Below the pieces are notes generated by a model. It worked only from the letters and a program-made list of their open reading frames with translations. It was not told the origin of the DNA and made no database searches. Of a stretch of DNA of 64,000 bases, positions 23,547 to 31,797 are shown piece after piece; position 1 is the stretch's first letter; each line of letters begins with the position of its first letter. The translations under genes were made by a program, and so were the position numbers. Source of the DNA: Evansella sp041820985 (GTDB lineage: Bacteria > Bacillota > Bacilli > Bacillales > Salisediminibacteriaceae); the NCBI RefSeq assembly GCF_041820985.1, contig NZ_JBGUAU010000008.1, positions 1-64,000 on the forward strand, read 5' to 3'.

Positions 23547-24617
23547 TTGTGGTATGAGAAGTATCTAATATTTGAATGGACAGAGATTGGAATTGCACTT
23601 GGAATTATTATTTTATTTCACGTTTTCCGGAAGTTATTTACTACATATATTTTTAAGCTTATTTTACGCATGTCTCGCAAAGTACCTACGGAAATGCTGA
23701 CAAACGTTCTTCTATCATTTGAAAAACCTATACGTGTTTTCTTTACGTTTATTGGTTTTTATGCAGCGTTTCTATATTTGCCATTTCCAGAGGCATTCAA
23801 TGAACCAGCGAAAAGTATAATTATGTCTTTTGTAATAATTAATATTGCGTGGGGACTATACAATTTATCTGCTAGTACATCGACTGTCTTTGTGAAAATT
23901 GGAGATCGATTAAATCTAGAAGTAGATGATATATTACTTCCGTTTATTTCTAAGTTGATTCGCTTTGCGATTGTTGCGATGGCGCTAAGTATCATCGCAG
24001 ATTTGTGGGGCTATAATGTAAACGGCTTTGTTGCTGGTCTTGGTTTAGGTGGACTGGCCTTTGCATTAGCGGCACAAGACTCTATTAGTAACTTCTTCGG
24101 AGGTGTCGTCATCATTACAGAAAAACCATTTTCGATAGGGGATTGGATCGCTACTCCTAGTGTAGAAGGAACAGTAGAAGACATAACGTTTCGAAGTACA
24201 AAAATCCGTACCTTTGCTCAAGCACTTGTAACTGTTCCTAACTCCAAATTGGCAAACGAAGCGATCACAAATTGGACGAGAATGGGGAAAAGACAAATTT
24301 CTTTCAATTTAGGAGTGACATACTCTACCCCGAGAGAAAAAGTAGAGCGGTGTGTTCAGAGAATTGATGACATGCTTCGAAATCATGATGAAATTGACCA
24401 AGAGTTAATTATGGTTCGTTTTAATGCGTTTAATAATAGCAGCTTAGATATTTTTCTTTACTTTTTTACAAAAACAACGAAGTGGACGGAGTTTCTGCGT
24501 GTTAGAGAAAATGTTAATCTTCGTATTATGTCTATTTTACAAGAAGAAGGGGTTTCAGTAGCTTTTCCAAGTCGCAGTATATATATGGAGACACCAAGCA
24601 AGAAAGAAACAAAATAG
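23547..24617 (+). CDS. MscS-family mechanosensitive channel, YhdY-like
   Basis: This 356-residue channel protein has about four or five membrane segments in the first 190 residues. The pore helix region GFVAGLGLGGLAFALAAQDS is followed by NFFGGVVIITEKPFSIGDWI, the MscS core signature. A cytosolic beta domain and a C-terminal alpha/beta domain follow. Members open under membrane tension to release solutes on hypo-osmotic shock. The start is TTG, with GGTG nine bases upstream. A second MscS-family gene, ykuT, lies at 29342-30187. Confidence 0.9.
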   Translation: MWYEKYLIFEWTEIGIALGIIILFHVFRKLFTTYIFKLILRMSRKVPTEMLTNVLLSFEKPIRVFFTFIGFYAAFLYLPFPEAFNEPAKSIIMSFVIINIAWGLYNLSASTSTVFVKIGDRLNLEVDDILLPFISKLIRFAIVAMALSIIADLWGYNVNGFVAGLGLGGLAFALAAQDSISNFFGGVVIITEKPFSIGDWIATPSVEGTVEDITFRSTKIRTFAQALVTVPNSKLANEAITNWTRMGKRQISFNLGVTYSTPREKVERCVQRIDDMLRNHDEIDQELIMVRFNAFNNSSLDIFLYFFTKTTKWTEFLRVRENVNLRIMSILQEEGVSVAFPSRSIYMETPSKKETK

Positions 24618-24687
24618 AAGAGTAACTGGATTTTTTTATCGGTTATAATGAAAATATATCGTGGGATAGAGAAGGAGAAGTGTAGAG

Positions 24688-24936
24688 ATGGAGAAGAAAG
24701 TAATCATTTATACTAGTGAAGGTTGTTCTTACTGCTCCAAAGTAATTGAAATACTACAGGAAAACAATGTGAGTTTTGAGGAAAAGAATATTTCTAATAA
24801 TGGTCTACACTTTAAAGAATGGAAAAAGAAAGATGTAATGGGAACACCAGCTACATTTTTTGATAATAATACTGTAGTAATGGGGTTAGATAAGAACAAC
24901 TTACTGAGAGCCATAGAGGATTTTAAAAGTAAATAA
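24688..24936 (+). CDS. Glutaredoxin-like protein
   Basis: The 82-residue thioredoxin-fold protein has the redox motif Cys13-Ser-Tyr-Cys16 and a cis-proline in GTPATFF. Members use a dithiol for disulfide reduction; in Bacillus, which lacks glutathione, the physiological thiol is more likely bacillithiol or thioredoxin. AGAAGGAGAAG lies upstream of the ATG. It is followed by its own terminator. The MscS gene 70 bp upstream may share its transcript. Confidence 0.9.
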   Translation: MEKKVIIYTSEGCSYCSKVIEILQENNVSFEEKNISNNGLHFKEWKKKDVMGTPATFFDNNTVVMGLDKNNLLRAIEDFKSK

Positions 24937-24945
24937 GCAAATATA

Positions 24946-24973
24946 AAACTGACGAGTTCTTCGTCAGTTTTTT
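24946..24973 (+). terminator. Terminator of the glutaredoxin-like gene
   Basis: ACTGACGA and TCGTCAGT arms with a five-base loop are followed by six T. Confidence 0.85.
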
Positions 24974-25028
24974 GCTTTCATTTGAAACTTTTCTATAGCT
25001 ATGTACGTCTTATATAGTAGGAAATAGT

Positions 25029-25107
25029 TGGTGGGATGGTCAGGAGTTGCACCTGCTCAGTTCAGCTTCGAATAAAAGCTTGACCTTTGCTTTCTCAGCT
25101 TCATCCC
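25029..25107 (-). tRNA. tRNA-like element, probably a degenerate or pseudo-tRNA
   Basis: On the minus strand 79 bases fold tRNA-like. The acceptor stem GGGATG/CATCCC has six pairs (position 7 is an A-C mismatch), with discriminator A and an encoded CCA. An arm at 25064-25080 has five pairs AGCTT/AAGCT and a seven-base loop TTATTCG, which would read ATT as anticodon. A T arm at 25041-25055 has CAGG/CCTG with loop TGCAACT. The D arm is poor (GCT/AGC or TGA/TCA) and position 8 is not T. The anticodon is unusual for Bacillus, which normally reads Asn with GTT. It is either a decayed tRNA or a regulatory pseudo-tRNA; no promoter stands out. Confidence 0.5.
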
Positions 25108-25254
25108 TTGATAAATATAGTATTTCTCTATTAAAGAAAAACATACAAAAAAGTTACTAGAATAATTTGGTAACCGAAGAATATAGTTAGTAGAGAATGA
25201 AGATTAATTTACTACATAACAGGGTATGCCAATAATAAGGGAGGGATCAAAAGC

Positions 25255-25884
25255 ATGAGAAGGAATATAAAATGGATCATCAGCGCGAGTGCACTATTCT
25301 TGTTTATATCTGCATATTATTCTTTTTCATTTGCAGCAGAAGAAACTCCAAATAGTCAAGCTAATGAAAATGAGAAACTTGACTTTCTAGTAGATAAAAA
25401 ACAAGTGAATTCTTCCAATGATAAAAGGATGGAAGTAATAACTCTTTCAAACAGTGATAATGATGATAAAGCACTAGAGCAAAATAAAAGCACAACAGAT
25501 TTTGCATCGATTTTTATAGAGAAAGAAATTGGATTGGGAGATGTTAGAAAAAAGCTATTAGATGTGTTCGGTGAACCACTAGAAGAAGGAATGTATGAAG
25601 GTGGTCACTTCTATGATTATGGTGATAAGACGTATTTCGTTAATCCAGAAACCGAGCAAATAAATGCTATCGCAGTTCCAGGTGAAAAAATTCCAGAGAA
25701 CGTATGGTTAGAACTGGAAGAAAGCTTAAAAGACAGTCTGAAACTAGAGGGAATGAACGAAATGGACGGTCTTTGGATGGAAATATATGATTGGAAAGAG
25801 TATGATATCCTGGTAGAAAGAATAGAGGAAGGTTCATCACCGATCTATATTTGGTTACTTGAAGACTCCCTTTTTACTGAATAG
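25255..25884 (+). CDS. Exported hypothetical protein
   Basis: The product has 209 residues and a Sec signal peptide (basic start, hydrophobic 8-27, Ala-rich FAAEE cleavage region). The mature part is acidic: a low-complexity segment (about 30-85) precedes a compact domain (about 90-209) with GDVRKKLLDVFGEPLEEGMYEGGHFYDYGDKTYFV, which recalls small extracytoplasmic sensor domains of the BLIP/SmpA-like type. That resemblance is weak. AGGGAGGG precedes the ATG. It lies just after the tRNA-like element on the other strand. No partner gene is evident. Confidence 0.75.
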   Translation: MRRNIKWIISASALFLFISAYYSFSFAAEETPNSQANENEKLDFLVDKKQVNSSNDKRMEVITLSNSDNDDKALEQNKSTTDFASIFIEKEIGLGDVRKKLLDVFGEPLEEGMYEGGHFYDYGDKTYFVNPETEQINAIAVPGEKIPENVWLELEESLKDSLKLEGMNEMDGLWMEIYDWKEYDILVERIEEGSSPIYIWLLEDSLFTE

Positions 25885-26012
25885 TATTAATAATAAGCAT
25901 GGCTATATGCGTAACGGGATTACTTCAGTGGTGCAAAACAGAGAAACACAGGCAATTTCACACGCTAAATCACACAACCTTCGATCGAACTTACAGTACA
26001 ATTCGTATATTA

Positions 26013-26047
26013 AAATGGTATGAAGATCGTCTTCATGCCATTTTTTT
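26013..26047 (+). terminator. Terminator downstream of the exported protein gene
   Basis: AATGG-ATGAAGA and TCTTCAT-CCATT arms (one G-U/mismatch) with a three-base loop are followed by seven T. Confidence 0.85.
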
Positions 26048-26060
26048 CATATTTACTTAT

Positions 26061-26136
26061 CCATCTAACGCTTATCCGTTCTGTTCAAATAATTCCTTAA
26101 TCCTTATTCATGGCCCCACTCGGACCAATGAGGGAA
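26061..26136. repeat. Dispersed intergenic repeat B, copy 1
   Basis: The stretch ending CATGGCCCCACT...GGACCAATGAGGGAA matches 46817-46920, including TTCAAAT-ATTCCTTA-TC-T--TTCATGGCCCCACT. The other copy carries about 25 extra bases between CCACTC and GGACC. Confidence 0.65.
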
Positions 26137-26398
26137 TCAACAACATGGGTTGATACATAAGGGAAGAAACTTCTTTTAAATAGGAAACGTCACTGAAAAG
26201 AGTTAGATATAGAAGGGCAAATCTCGCTATTTACTTAATAAACATGATAATTTGATTATTGTGCTATATTAAAGGAAAAATTTCCTCTTATGCCATTTGA
26301 AGTAAACCTGGTTACTATATGCGGCCATGTTTTTTACGGTAAAAAACACTAGCAACACCGTATATCAAAAACACTATTCTTTAAATGAACTTTTACAA

Positions 26399-26427
26399 TT
26401 GCATTTTTATGTATGAATGTCTATTAT
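26399..26427 (+). promoter_or_regulatory. Sigma-A promoter of dapH
   Basis: TTGCAT, a 17-bp spacer and TATTAT lie 38 bp before the dapH start codon. Confidence 0.65.
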
Positions 26428-26464
26428 TAGTAGTGTTATATATGAAAATCAAGGAGGTTCTATT

Positions 26465-27184
26465 ATGAAAATGATGGATGCAAATGAAATTATTAGCTTT
26501 ATTTCTAACAGTGTAAAATCTACACCTGTGAAGGTACATATAAAAGGAGAGCTTGATGGTATTAACTTTGGTGAAAATACAAAGTCGTTTATCCAAGGTA
26601 ATACAGGTGTTCTTTTTGGTGAGTGGAAAGAAATTCAAACAGCAATCCAAGAAAACGAAGCGAAGATTCAAGACTATGTAGTGGAGAACGATCGTCGTAA
26701 TTCGGCAATTCCTTTGTTAGATATGAAAAACATTAAAGCACGTATAGAGCCAGGGGCGATTATCCGTGATCAAGTTGAAATTGGTGACAACGCGGTAATT
26801 ATGATGGGTGCTTCTATTAATATTGGTGCTGTTGTTGGTGAAGGTACAATGATTGATATGAACGTTGTATTAGGTGGAAGAGCAACTGTGGGTAAAAACT
26901 GTCACATCGGAGCAGGAGCAGTACTTGCAGGTGTTATAGAGCCACCTTCTGCTAAGCCTGTTATCGTTGAAGATGGAGTAGTTGTTGGTGCTAATGCTGT
27001 AATACTTGAAGGTGTAACAGTTGGACAAGGTGCAGTAGTTGCTGCAGGTGCAATTGTTACAGAGGATGTACCACCAAACACGGTTGTTGCAGGTACTCCA
27101 GCTCGAGTAATTAAAGAAATTGATGAGAAAACAAAAGGGAAAACAGAAATTAAGCAAGAACTTCGTAAGTTAAACGAGGAGTAA
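26465..27184 (+). CDS. dapH: Tetrahydrodipicolinate N-acetyltransferase DapH
   Basis: DapH acetylates tetrahydrodipicolinate with acetyl-CoA, the committed step of the acetylase branch of diaminopimelate and lysine synthesis. The 239-residue protein has an N-terminal helical domain (1-85). A left-handed beta-helix of hexapeptide repeats ([I/V]GxxAxI type: IGDNAVI, VGEGTMI, VGKNCHIGAGAVLAG) then runs to about 215. AAGGAGG lies seven bases before the ATG. ykuR follows six bases after the stop, so they form an operon as in B. subtilis. No lysine riboswitch was recognised upstream. Confidence 0.96.
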   Translation: MKMMDANEIISFISNSVKSTPVKVHIKGELDGINFGENTKSFIQGNTGVLFGEWKEIQTAIQENEAKIQDYVVENDRRNSAIPLLDMKNIKARIEPGAIIRDQVEIGDNAVIMMGASINIGAVVGEGTMIDMNVVLGGRATVGKNCHIGAGAVLAGVIEPPSAKPVIVEDGVVVGANAVILEGVTVGQGAVVAAGAIVTEDVPPNTVVAGTPARVIKEIDEKTKGKTEIKQELRKLNEE

Positions 27185-27190
27185 GAGTAG

Positions 27191-28351
27191 ATGAGTCAAG
27201 TTGAGACAACTTTCTCCATTGAACCATTTCTTACAATTCGTCGACAGCTTCATCAAATCCCAGAGTCTGGGTTCGAAGAAGTAAAGACACAAGCCTTTAT
27301 CTTGGATTATTTGCGCAGTATTTCTGTCGATTTTATGGAAATACGTACTTGGAAAACCGGGGTGCTTGTAAAGTTAAATGGATCTGATCCTAAGAAAACA
27401 ATTGGTTACCGAACTGATATGGACGGTTTGCCAATGACAGAAGAGACAGGACTTGACTTCTCTTCCCAACATGAAGGAATGATGCACGCTTGTGGACATG
27501 ACCTTCATATGAGTATTGCTTTGGGGGTATTAACTTACTTTGTGACCAACCGTCCAAAGGATAATGTTCTGTTTGTTTTTCAACCAGCGGAAGAGGGTCC
27601 TGGTGGGGCTCTACCATTGCTACAGTCTTCCGAATTTAAAGACTGGAAACCAGATCGAATGATTGCGCTTCATATTGCACCTGAGCTTCCAGTGGGAACA
27701 ATCGCAACAAAAACAGGACTTCTATTTGCTAATACAAGCGAGCTCTTTATCGACTTAAAAGGAAAAGGTGGACATGCTGCATATCCACACTTAACAAATG
27801 ATATGGTTGTTGCAGGAAGTTATTTTGTAACACAGTTACAATCCATTGTAGCTAGAAACGTATCTCCACTTGATTCCGCAGTGATTACTGTTGGGAAAAT
27901 AACAGGTGGAACGAAACAAAATATCATCGCTGAAACAGCTCGTCTAGAGGGGACCATTCGTACATTGTCCATGGAGTCAATGCGGTTGGTAAAACAACGT
28001 ATTGAAGGTATGGCTAAAGGAATTGAAGCAAGTTTTGACTGTGAAACTCAGATTGATTATGGGGCTAATTATTGCCAAGTATTCAATACTCCAGATGTCA
28101 CAGAAAAATTTATTGAATTTGCTGAATCTTCCCCTCATGTGAAGGTCGAAATTTGTGACAAGGCGATGACTGGTGAAGACTTCGGATACTTTTTAGAAGA
28201 AATACCGGGATTTATGTTTTGGCTTGGCGTGGATAGTGAGCATAGCTTACATTCATCAAAATTAAATGCAAAAGAAGATGCTATTGGACATGCGATTCAA
28301 TTATTAATCGATTATTTGTTCGTGGAGCTAAATAGAAAGGAAAGCGTGTAG
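27191..28351 (+). CDS. ykuR: N-acetyldiaminopimelate deacetylase YkuR
   Basis: This 386-residue M20-family metallohydrolase removes the acetyl group from N-acetyl-LL-diaminopimelate in the pathway started by DapH. Metal-site residues are visible in HACGHDLHM (Cys101, His103), in PAEEGPGG, and near the C-terminus in MTGEDFGYF. A dimerisation domain interrupts the catalytic fold (about 175-290). It supplies meso-diaminopimelate for peptidoglycan and lysine, and dipicolinate in spores derives from the same pathway. GAGGAG overlaps the dapH end. The terminator behind it overlaps its stop codon. Confidence 0.95.
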   Translation: MSQVETTFSIEPFLTIRRQLHQIPESGFEEVKTQAFILDYLRSISVDFMEIRTWKTGVLVKLNGSDPKKTIGYRTDMDGLPMTEETGLDFSSQHEGMMHACGHDLHMSIALGVLTYFVTNRPKDNVLFVFQPAEEGPGGALPLLQSSEFKDWKPDRMIALHIAPELPVGTIATKTGLLFANTSELFIDLKGKGGHAAYPHLTNDMVVAGSYFVTQLQSIVARNVSPLDSAVITVGKITGGTKQNIIAETARLEGTIRTLSMESMRLVKQRIEGMAKGIEASFDCETQIDYGANYCQVFNTPDVTEKFIEFAESSPHVKVEICDKAMTGEDFGYFLEEIPGFMFWLGVDSEHSLHSSKLNAKEDAIGHAIQLLIDYLFVELNRKESV

Positions 28352-28370
28352 ATTAATCTACATGCTTTTT
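28341..28370 (+). terminator. Terminator of dapH-ykuR
   Basis: AAAGC-TGTAGAT and ATCTACA-GCTTT pair (one G-U) around a tiny loop, followed by T runs. The stop codon of ykuR lies inside the stem. Confidence 0.85.
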
Positions 28371-28405
28371 CTTTATGAAGGATAAGAATTTATAATATTT
28401 TTTTG

Positions 28406-28845
28406 AAGTTAGAAAGGTGTCTAGCTCCAGGCGCCAGGACCTCGAGTCAAATAACCTGGCTGATTAAAAAGTAAAAAGCACTTTTATGTCTAACTACATC
28501 CGCTATCTGATGTGAAAAATAACCTTCGAGTTAGAAAAGTAGAAAGCACTTTTCAACTGAAAGAACATTTTTCTTTGCAGATATGCAACGGATTAAGCTT
28601 TTCGTTCGTCCAGAACATTTGCATTTCGGTCCTGAGAGGGTGCCTTGCGCTTTTCTTAAGGTGAGGTGGTTCGGCAACTCTCCACAGCATAGAAGACACC
28701 GTGAAGAATGAACGGATGTCGCACTTGTGCCCTTGTGTGGAAAGGAGTGGACTGTAGCGAATGGAAGATAAACCATCAAAGTTAGCGTTACTAGATAAGT
28801 TAACCACCAAGTGAGCAACGTATTTTCAGTAGACACCAATTCATA
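28406..28845. repeat. Repeat-rich intergenic region (TAGCTCC repeat and repeat C)
   Basis: The 640 bp between ykuR and ykuS lack genes. At 28406-28470 lies a TAGCTCC-type repeat. From about 28665 to 28845 the sequence matches 49190-49345 and 54325-54420: GGTTCGGCAACTCTCCACAG, GATGTCGCACTTGTGCCCTTG, GAGTGGACTGTAGCGAATGG and GTTAGCGTTACTAGATAAGTT are shared with small changes. The minus-strand frames across it (108 and 85 codons) are chance. Confidence 0.65.
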
Positions 28846-28990
28846 GATAGAAAACACAGACCATCAGTAGAACAGTAGGAGATGTCTAAAGGAGATTATT
28901 AATATTGCCTCACTTTTAAAAAAACTTTGCATAGCTTCCAAAATTTTGGTCATCTTATATGTTGTAACACATTAAAGGAGGTCGAATGAT

Positions 28991-29242
28991 ATGGCTAAAG
29001 TTGGTGTTGAACAATCTCTAACAGACGTACAACAAGCACTTCAAGAAAAAGGATATGATGTTATTCAGTTAAACCAAGAACAGGATGCTGCTGGTTGTGA
29101 TTGCTGTGTTATTACAGGGCAAGATCGAAATGTAATGGGTATGCAAGATACAACAACAGAAGCGCCTATAATTGATGCACACGGGAGAACTGCAGAAGAG
29201 ATTTGCCAAGAAGTAGAACAAAAAATCAATCAACAACAATAA
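28991..29242 (+). CDS. ykuS: YkuS, UPF0180 family protein
   Basis: The 83-residue cytoplasmic protein begins MAKVGVEQSLTDVQQALQEKGYDV and carries a Cys cluster (AGCDCCVITGQDRNVMGMQD), diagnostic of UPF0180. Function is unknown. The gene sits between ykuR and ykuT exactly as in B. subtilis. AAAGGAGG is ten bases before the ATG. It is monocistronic and ends in a strong terminator. Confidence 0.92.
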   Translation: MAKVGVEQSLTDVQQALQEKGYDVIQLNQEQDAAGCDCCVITGQDRNVMGMQDTTTEAPIIDAHGRTAEEICQEVEQKINQQQ

Positions 29243-29257
29243 TATAAGAAGATACAT

Positions 29258-29298
29258 AAAGGCTCAGTTTGTCTTGAAAAAGCGAACGAGCCTTTTTG
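29258..29298 (+). terminator. Terminator of ykuS
   Basis: AAAGGCTC-GTTTG and CGAAC-GAGCCTTT arms are followed by TTTTTG. Confidence 0.8.
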
Positions 29299-29304
29299 AT
29301 ACAT

Positions 29305-29330
29305 AAAAAAGGCATCCACCGAGGGACACC
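29305..29330 (-). terminator. Terminator of ykuT
   Basis: On the minus strand GGTGTCC and GGATGCC pair with two G-U pairs and are followed by six T. Confidence 0.65.
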
Positions 29331-29341
29331 CTTCAAACCAA

Positions 29342-30187
29342 CTACTTACTATTGGTATCTTTTTGTACATAAACCTGATGTGGAAATGGAATTTCAATGT
29401 TGTTATCATCCAATGCCTCTTTAATAGCTTTACGCAACTTTCGCTCCACAGCCCATTGCTCCATATTTGCAGTTTTTGCGACAACACGAAGAACAACGTC
29501 GCTATCCCCTAAGCTTTGAACACCGACAACGTTAGGACCTTCTTTAATAGCGTTGTCTGATAATGCAAAACGATCGCAAACATCTTGAATCACAGACATT
29601 GCTTCATCGATGTTCTCGTCATAGGCAATGCTTATATCAACAAGTGCACGCATATTGGAACGAGAATGATTACTTAAACTTCCGATTTCACGGTTTGGGA
29701 TAAAGTGTACAGTACCATCAAAACCTCTAATTTTTGTAGTACGTAAGCCGACTTCTTCCACAATTCCATCTACCCCAGCAACTGTTACATATTCGTCTAC
29801 TTCCAATTGTTTTTCTAGTAAAATAAAGAAACCAGTAACAACATCACTTACAAGCCCTTGTGCCCCGAAACCAATGGCTAAACCAACAATACCTGCACCG
29901 GCTATCAATGCGGTTACGTCAAGGCCGAAAATACCAATGAGGAACGTAGCAACAATAAATAAAATTATGTAATTAAAGACATTGTGTGCTAATTTCTCAA
30001 GGGTTTTTACTCGTCCATGAGATATGTTTTTTTGCTTACTCATACGTTCGAAGCTATTTGAAATAATACGGTTTCCGATAAATTTTACAATGAGATAGAT
30101 AACTAAAATTAGTAATAATTGAATACCTGTAGCTAATAATTGTGTACCAATCTCAGCCCAATTAATTTCTTCAATCAGTTCTGTCAT
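29342..30187 (-). CDS. ykuT: YkuT, small-conductance mechanosensitive channel (MscS family)
   Basis: The 281-residue channel subunit has three membrane helices (about 15-40, 62-85, 88-115). The last contains the Gly/Ala-rich pore helix GAGIVGLAIGFGAQGLVSDVVTGFFILLEKQ, followed by the cytosolic beta and alpha/beta domains. Members open under membrane tension during osmotic downshock. AAAGGAG lies 11 bases before the ATG at 30187; the frame from 30274 lacks support upstream of it. The order ykuS-ykuT-ykuU matches B. subtilis. Confidence 0.93.
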   Translation of the reverse strand: MTELIEEINWAEIGTQLLATGIQLLLILVIYLIVKFIGNRIISNSFERMSKQKNISHGRVKTLEKLAHNVFNYIILFIVATFLIGIFGLDVTALIAGAGIVGLAIGFGAQGLVSDVVTGFFILLEKQLEVDEYVTVAGVDGIVEEVGLRTTKIRGFDGTVHFIPNREIGSLSNHSRSNMRALVDISIAYDENIDEAMSVIQDVCDRFALSDNAIKEGPNVVGVQSLGDSDVVLRVVAKTANMEQWAVERKLRKAIKEALDDNNIEIPFPHQVYVQKDTNSK

Positions 30188-30395
30188 AAAGGTAAGCTCC
30201 TTTCTAATTACAACTTTAACTAACATGCTTATCAAGTTTACCATAACTCTTACTTCGACAAAAATAATATACATTGTGAGTATAGGAATTTCATACAGAC
30301 CCGAAACTATGATTATCCATTATAATTTTGTCGTTTATTTTAGAAGAAAAAGGGTAGGATAATAGTGAAAATTAGCAAACTTCCTCACAAATTGG

Positions 30396-30424
30396 TTGAC
30401 CGATGAAATTGTCTATTCTATAAT
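30396..30424 (+). promoter_or_regulatory. Sigma-A promoter of ykuU
   Basis: TTGACC, a 17-bp spacer and TATAAT lie 42 bp before the start codon. Farther upstream GATTATCCATTATAA (30311-30325) has a perfect right half of the PerR/Fur-type box but a poor left half. Confidence 0.8.
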
Positions 30425-30465
30425 ATTTCGTGTAATTTAGGGTTTTTAAATTAGGAGGGTTACAT

Positions 30466-31017
30466 ATGTCAGACAAGCGTATGGTTGCAAAACAAGCACC
30501 AAGATTTGAAATGGATGCAGTATTAGTGAATAAAGAATTCGGTAAAGTTAGCTTGGAAGAAAATATGAAACAAGATAAGTGGACTGTTCTATTTTTTTAT
30601 CCAATGGACTTCACTTTCGTTTGTCCTACTGAAATCACATCTTTAAGTGATCGTTACGATGAGTTTGAAGATTTAGATGCAGAAGTTATTGGTGTTTCCA
30701 CTGATACAATTCATACACATTTAGCTTGGATTAACACAGATCGTGATAGCAACGGACTTGGAGACCTTAAGTACCCGCTAGCAGCTGATACAAATCATAC
30801 TGTTTCTCGTGAATATGGTGTATTGGTGGAAGATGAAGGTATTGCTCTACGAGGTCTATTCATTATTAGCCCAGAAGGTGAGTTAATGTATTCCGTAGTT
30901 AACCATAACAATATCGGTCGTGACGTTGATGAAACATTACGTGTATTACAAGCGCTACAAACTGGTGGTCTTTGCCCTGCGAATTGGAAACCAGGTCAAG
31001 ATACACTTAACGTTTAA
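30466..31017 (+). CDS. ykuU: YkuU, typical 2-Cys peroxiredoxin
   Basis: This 183-residue AhpC/Prx-type peroxidase reduces peroxides using a cysteine thiol. The peroxidatic Cys53 is in FVCPTE, and the resolving Cys170 is in GGLCPANW, as in typical dimeric 2-Cys enzymes. It acts in the cytoplasm. TTAGGAGGG precedes the ATG, and a consensus promoter lies just upstream. The next gene, ykuV, encodes a thioredoxin-like protein that could be its reductant. That partnership is an inference from position. Confidence 0.95.
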   Translation: MSDKRMVAKQAPRFEMDAVLVNKEFGKVSLEENMKQDKWTVLFFYPMDFTFVCPTEITSLSDRYDEFEDLDAEVIGVSTDTIHTHLAWINTDRDSNGLGDLKYPLAADTNHTVSREYGVLVEDEGIALRGLFIISPEGELMYSVVNHNNIGRDVDETLRVLQALQTGGLCPANWKPGQDTLNV

Positions 31018-31031
31018 TTCAATAATGAAAA

Positions 31032-31063
31032 GTGGCCTAGCATTTTTTTGTTAGGTCTTTTTC
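31032..31063 (+). terminator. Possible attenuator between ykuU and ykuV
   Basis: GGCCTAGCA and TGTTAGGTC pair with G-U pairs, around a T-rich loop, followed by TTTTTC. It may end most ykuU transcripts. Confidence 0.55.
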
Positions 31064-31122
31064 TTAGAAAATGTAATAATAAAAAAAGGTAATACAATAT
31101 GAATATTGATGGAGTGAAAAAG

Positions 31123-31569
31123 ATGAAATTAAGGTCACCAATGCCAGAATTAGATGGAGCAACAACTTGGTTAAATGGAGAGGTAACTCGAGAGGATTTA
31201 GTGGGAAATAAACCAACACTTATTCACTTTTGGTCTATAAGTTGTGGTCTTTGTAAGGATGTAATGCCAAATGTAAATGAGTTCCGTGATAATTATAAGG
31301 ATGAATTAAATGTTATTGCAGTCCACATGCCAAGGTCTGAAAAGGATTTAAATCTTGATGAAATAAAAAAGGTTGCAGAACAGCATGATATTACTCAACC
31401 AATCTATATTGACAACTCACACAAGCTTACAGATGCATTTGAAAACCAATATGTTCCTAGCTACTATGTATTTGATGAAGAGGGGCAATTGCGCCATTTT
31501 CAAGCTGGTAGCGGAGGTATGAAAATGCTAACAAAACGTGTAAATCGAGTATTAGGTATTAAAGAGTAA
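31123..31569 (+). CDS. ykuV: YkuV, thioredoxin-like thiol-disulfide protein
   Basis: The 148 residues show a thioredoxin fold with Cys41-Gly-Leu-Cys44 in SISCGLCK and a cis-proline in YVPSYYVF. B. subtilis YkuV reduces disulfides and is linked to peroxide defence. It lacks a signal peptide, so it is cytoplasmic. The ATG at 31123 is preferred: GGAG lies eight bases upstream, and the start MKLRSPMPEL matches the B. subtilis protein; the frame from 31099 adds eight residues. It follows ykuU as in B. subtilis. Confidence 0.93.
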   Translation: MKLRSPMPELDGATTWLNGEVTREDLVGNKPTLIHFWSISCGLCKDVMPNVNEFRDNYKDELNVIAVHMPRSEKDLNLDEIKKVAEQHDITQPIYIDNSHKLTDAFENQYVPSYYVFDEEGQLRHFQAGSGGMKMLTKRVNRVLGIKE

Positions 31570-31666
31570 ATTGATACAATAAAGCAAAATGTTATAGTAG
31601 TAGACTTTAAAAGAGTTCATACAGTTCTGATCGTTTCTCCTTTCTGAACCGCGGGGGCCAACAAGC

Positions 31667-31708
31667 GAAGAAAACTGATCCAAATACTAATTTTGGGTCA
31701 GTTTCTTC
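31667..31708 (+). terminator. Stem-loop downstream of ykuV
   Basis: GAAGAAAACTGATCCAAA and TTTTGGGTCAGTTTCTTC pair over 17 positions. The downstream T content is modest, so it may also act as an RNA-stabilising hairpin. Confidence 0.65.
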
Positions 31709-31727
31709 ATTTCTTAAAAAAACATAA

Positions 31728-31756
31728 TTGCACCTTGACCAAAACCTTTGTATGAT
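31728..31756 (+). promoter_or_regulatory. Probable promoter of ktrC
   Basis: TTGCAC, a 17-bp spacer and TATGAT lie 42 bp before the start codon. Confidence 0.5.
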
Positions 31757-31797
31757 GAAGAAAAGGACATGTTTCAATTAAAACGGAGGAACAGTGG

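Larger units (their letters stand above)
25885..26398. other. Intergenic region with terminator and repeat copies
   Basis: The 580 bp between the exported protein and dapH hold a strong terminator (26013-26047) and a copy of repeat B (26061-26136). They also hold a fragment of repeat A (26293-26312) and a TTTTTTAC/GTAAAAAA hairpin near 26330. An 84-codon frame at 25899-26153 crosses the terminator and is not credible. Confidence 0.55.

Noticed and set aside
25899..26153. 84-codon frame after the exported protein gene
   Set aside because: It runs through a strong terminator and into a dispersed repeat, and no ribosome binding site precedes it.
28665..28845. Group II intron fragment
   Set aside because: GUGYG-like starts and a domain V hairpin could not be found, and no reverse transcriptase remnant is present; repeat family C stays unclassified.
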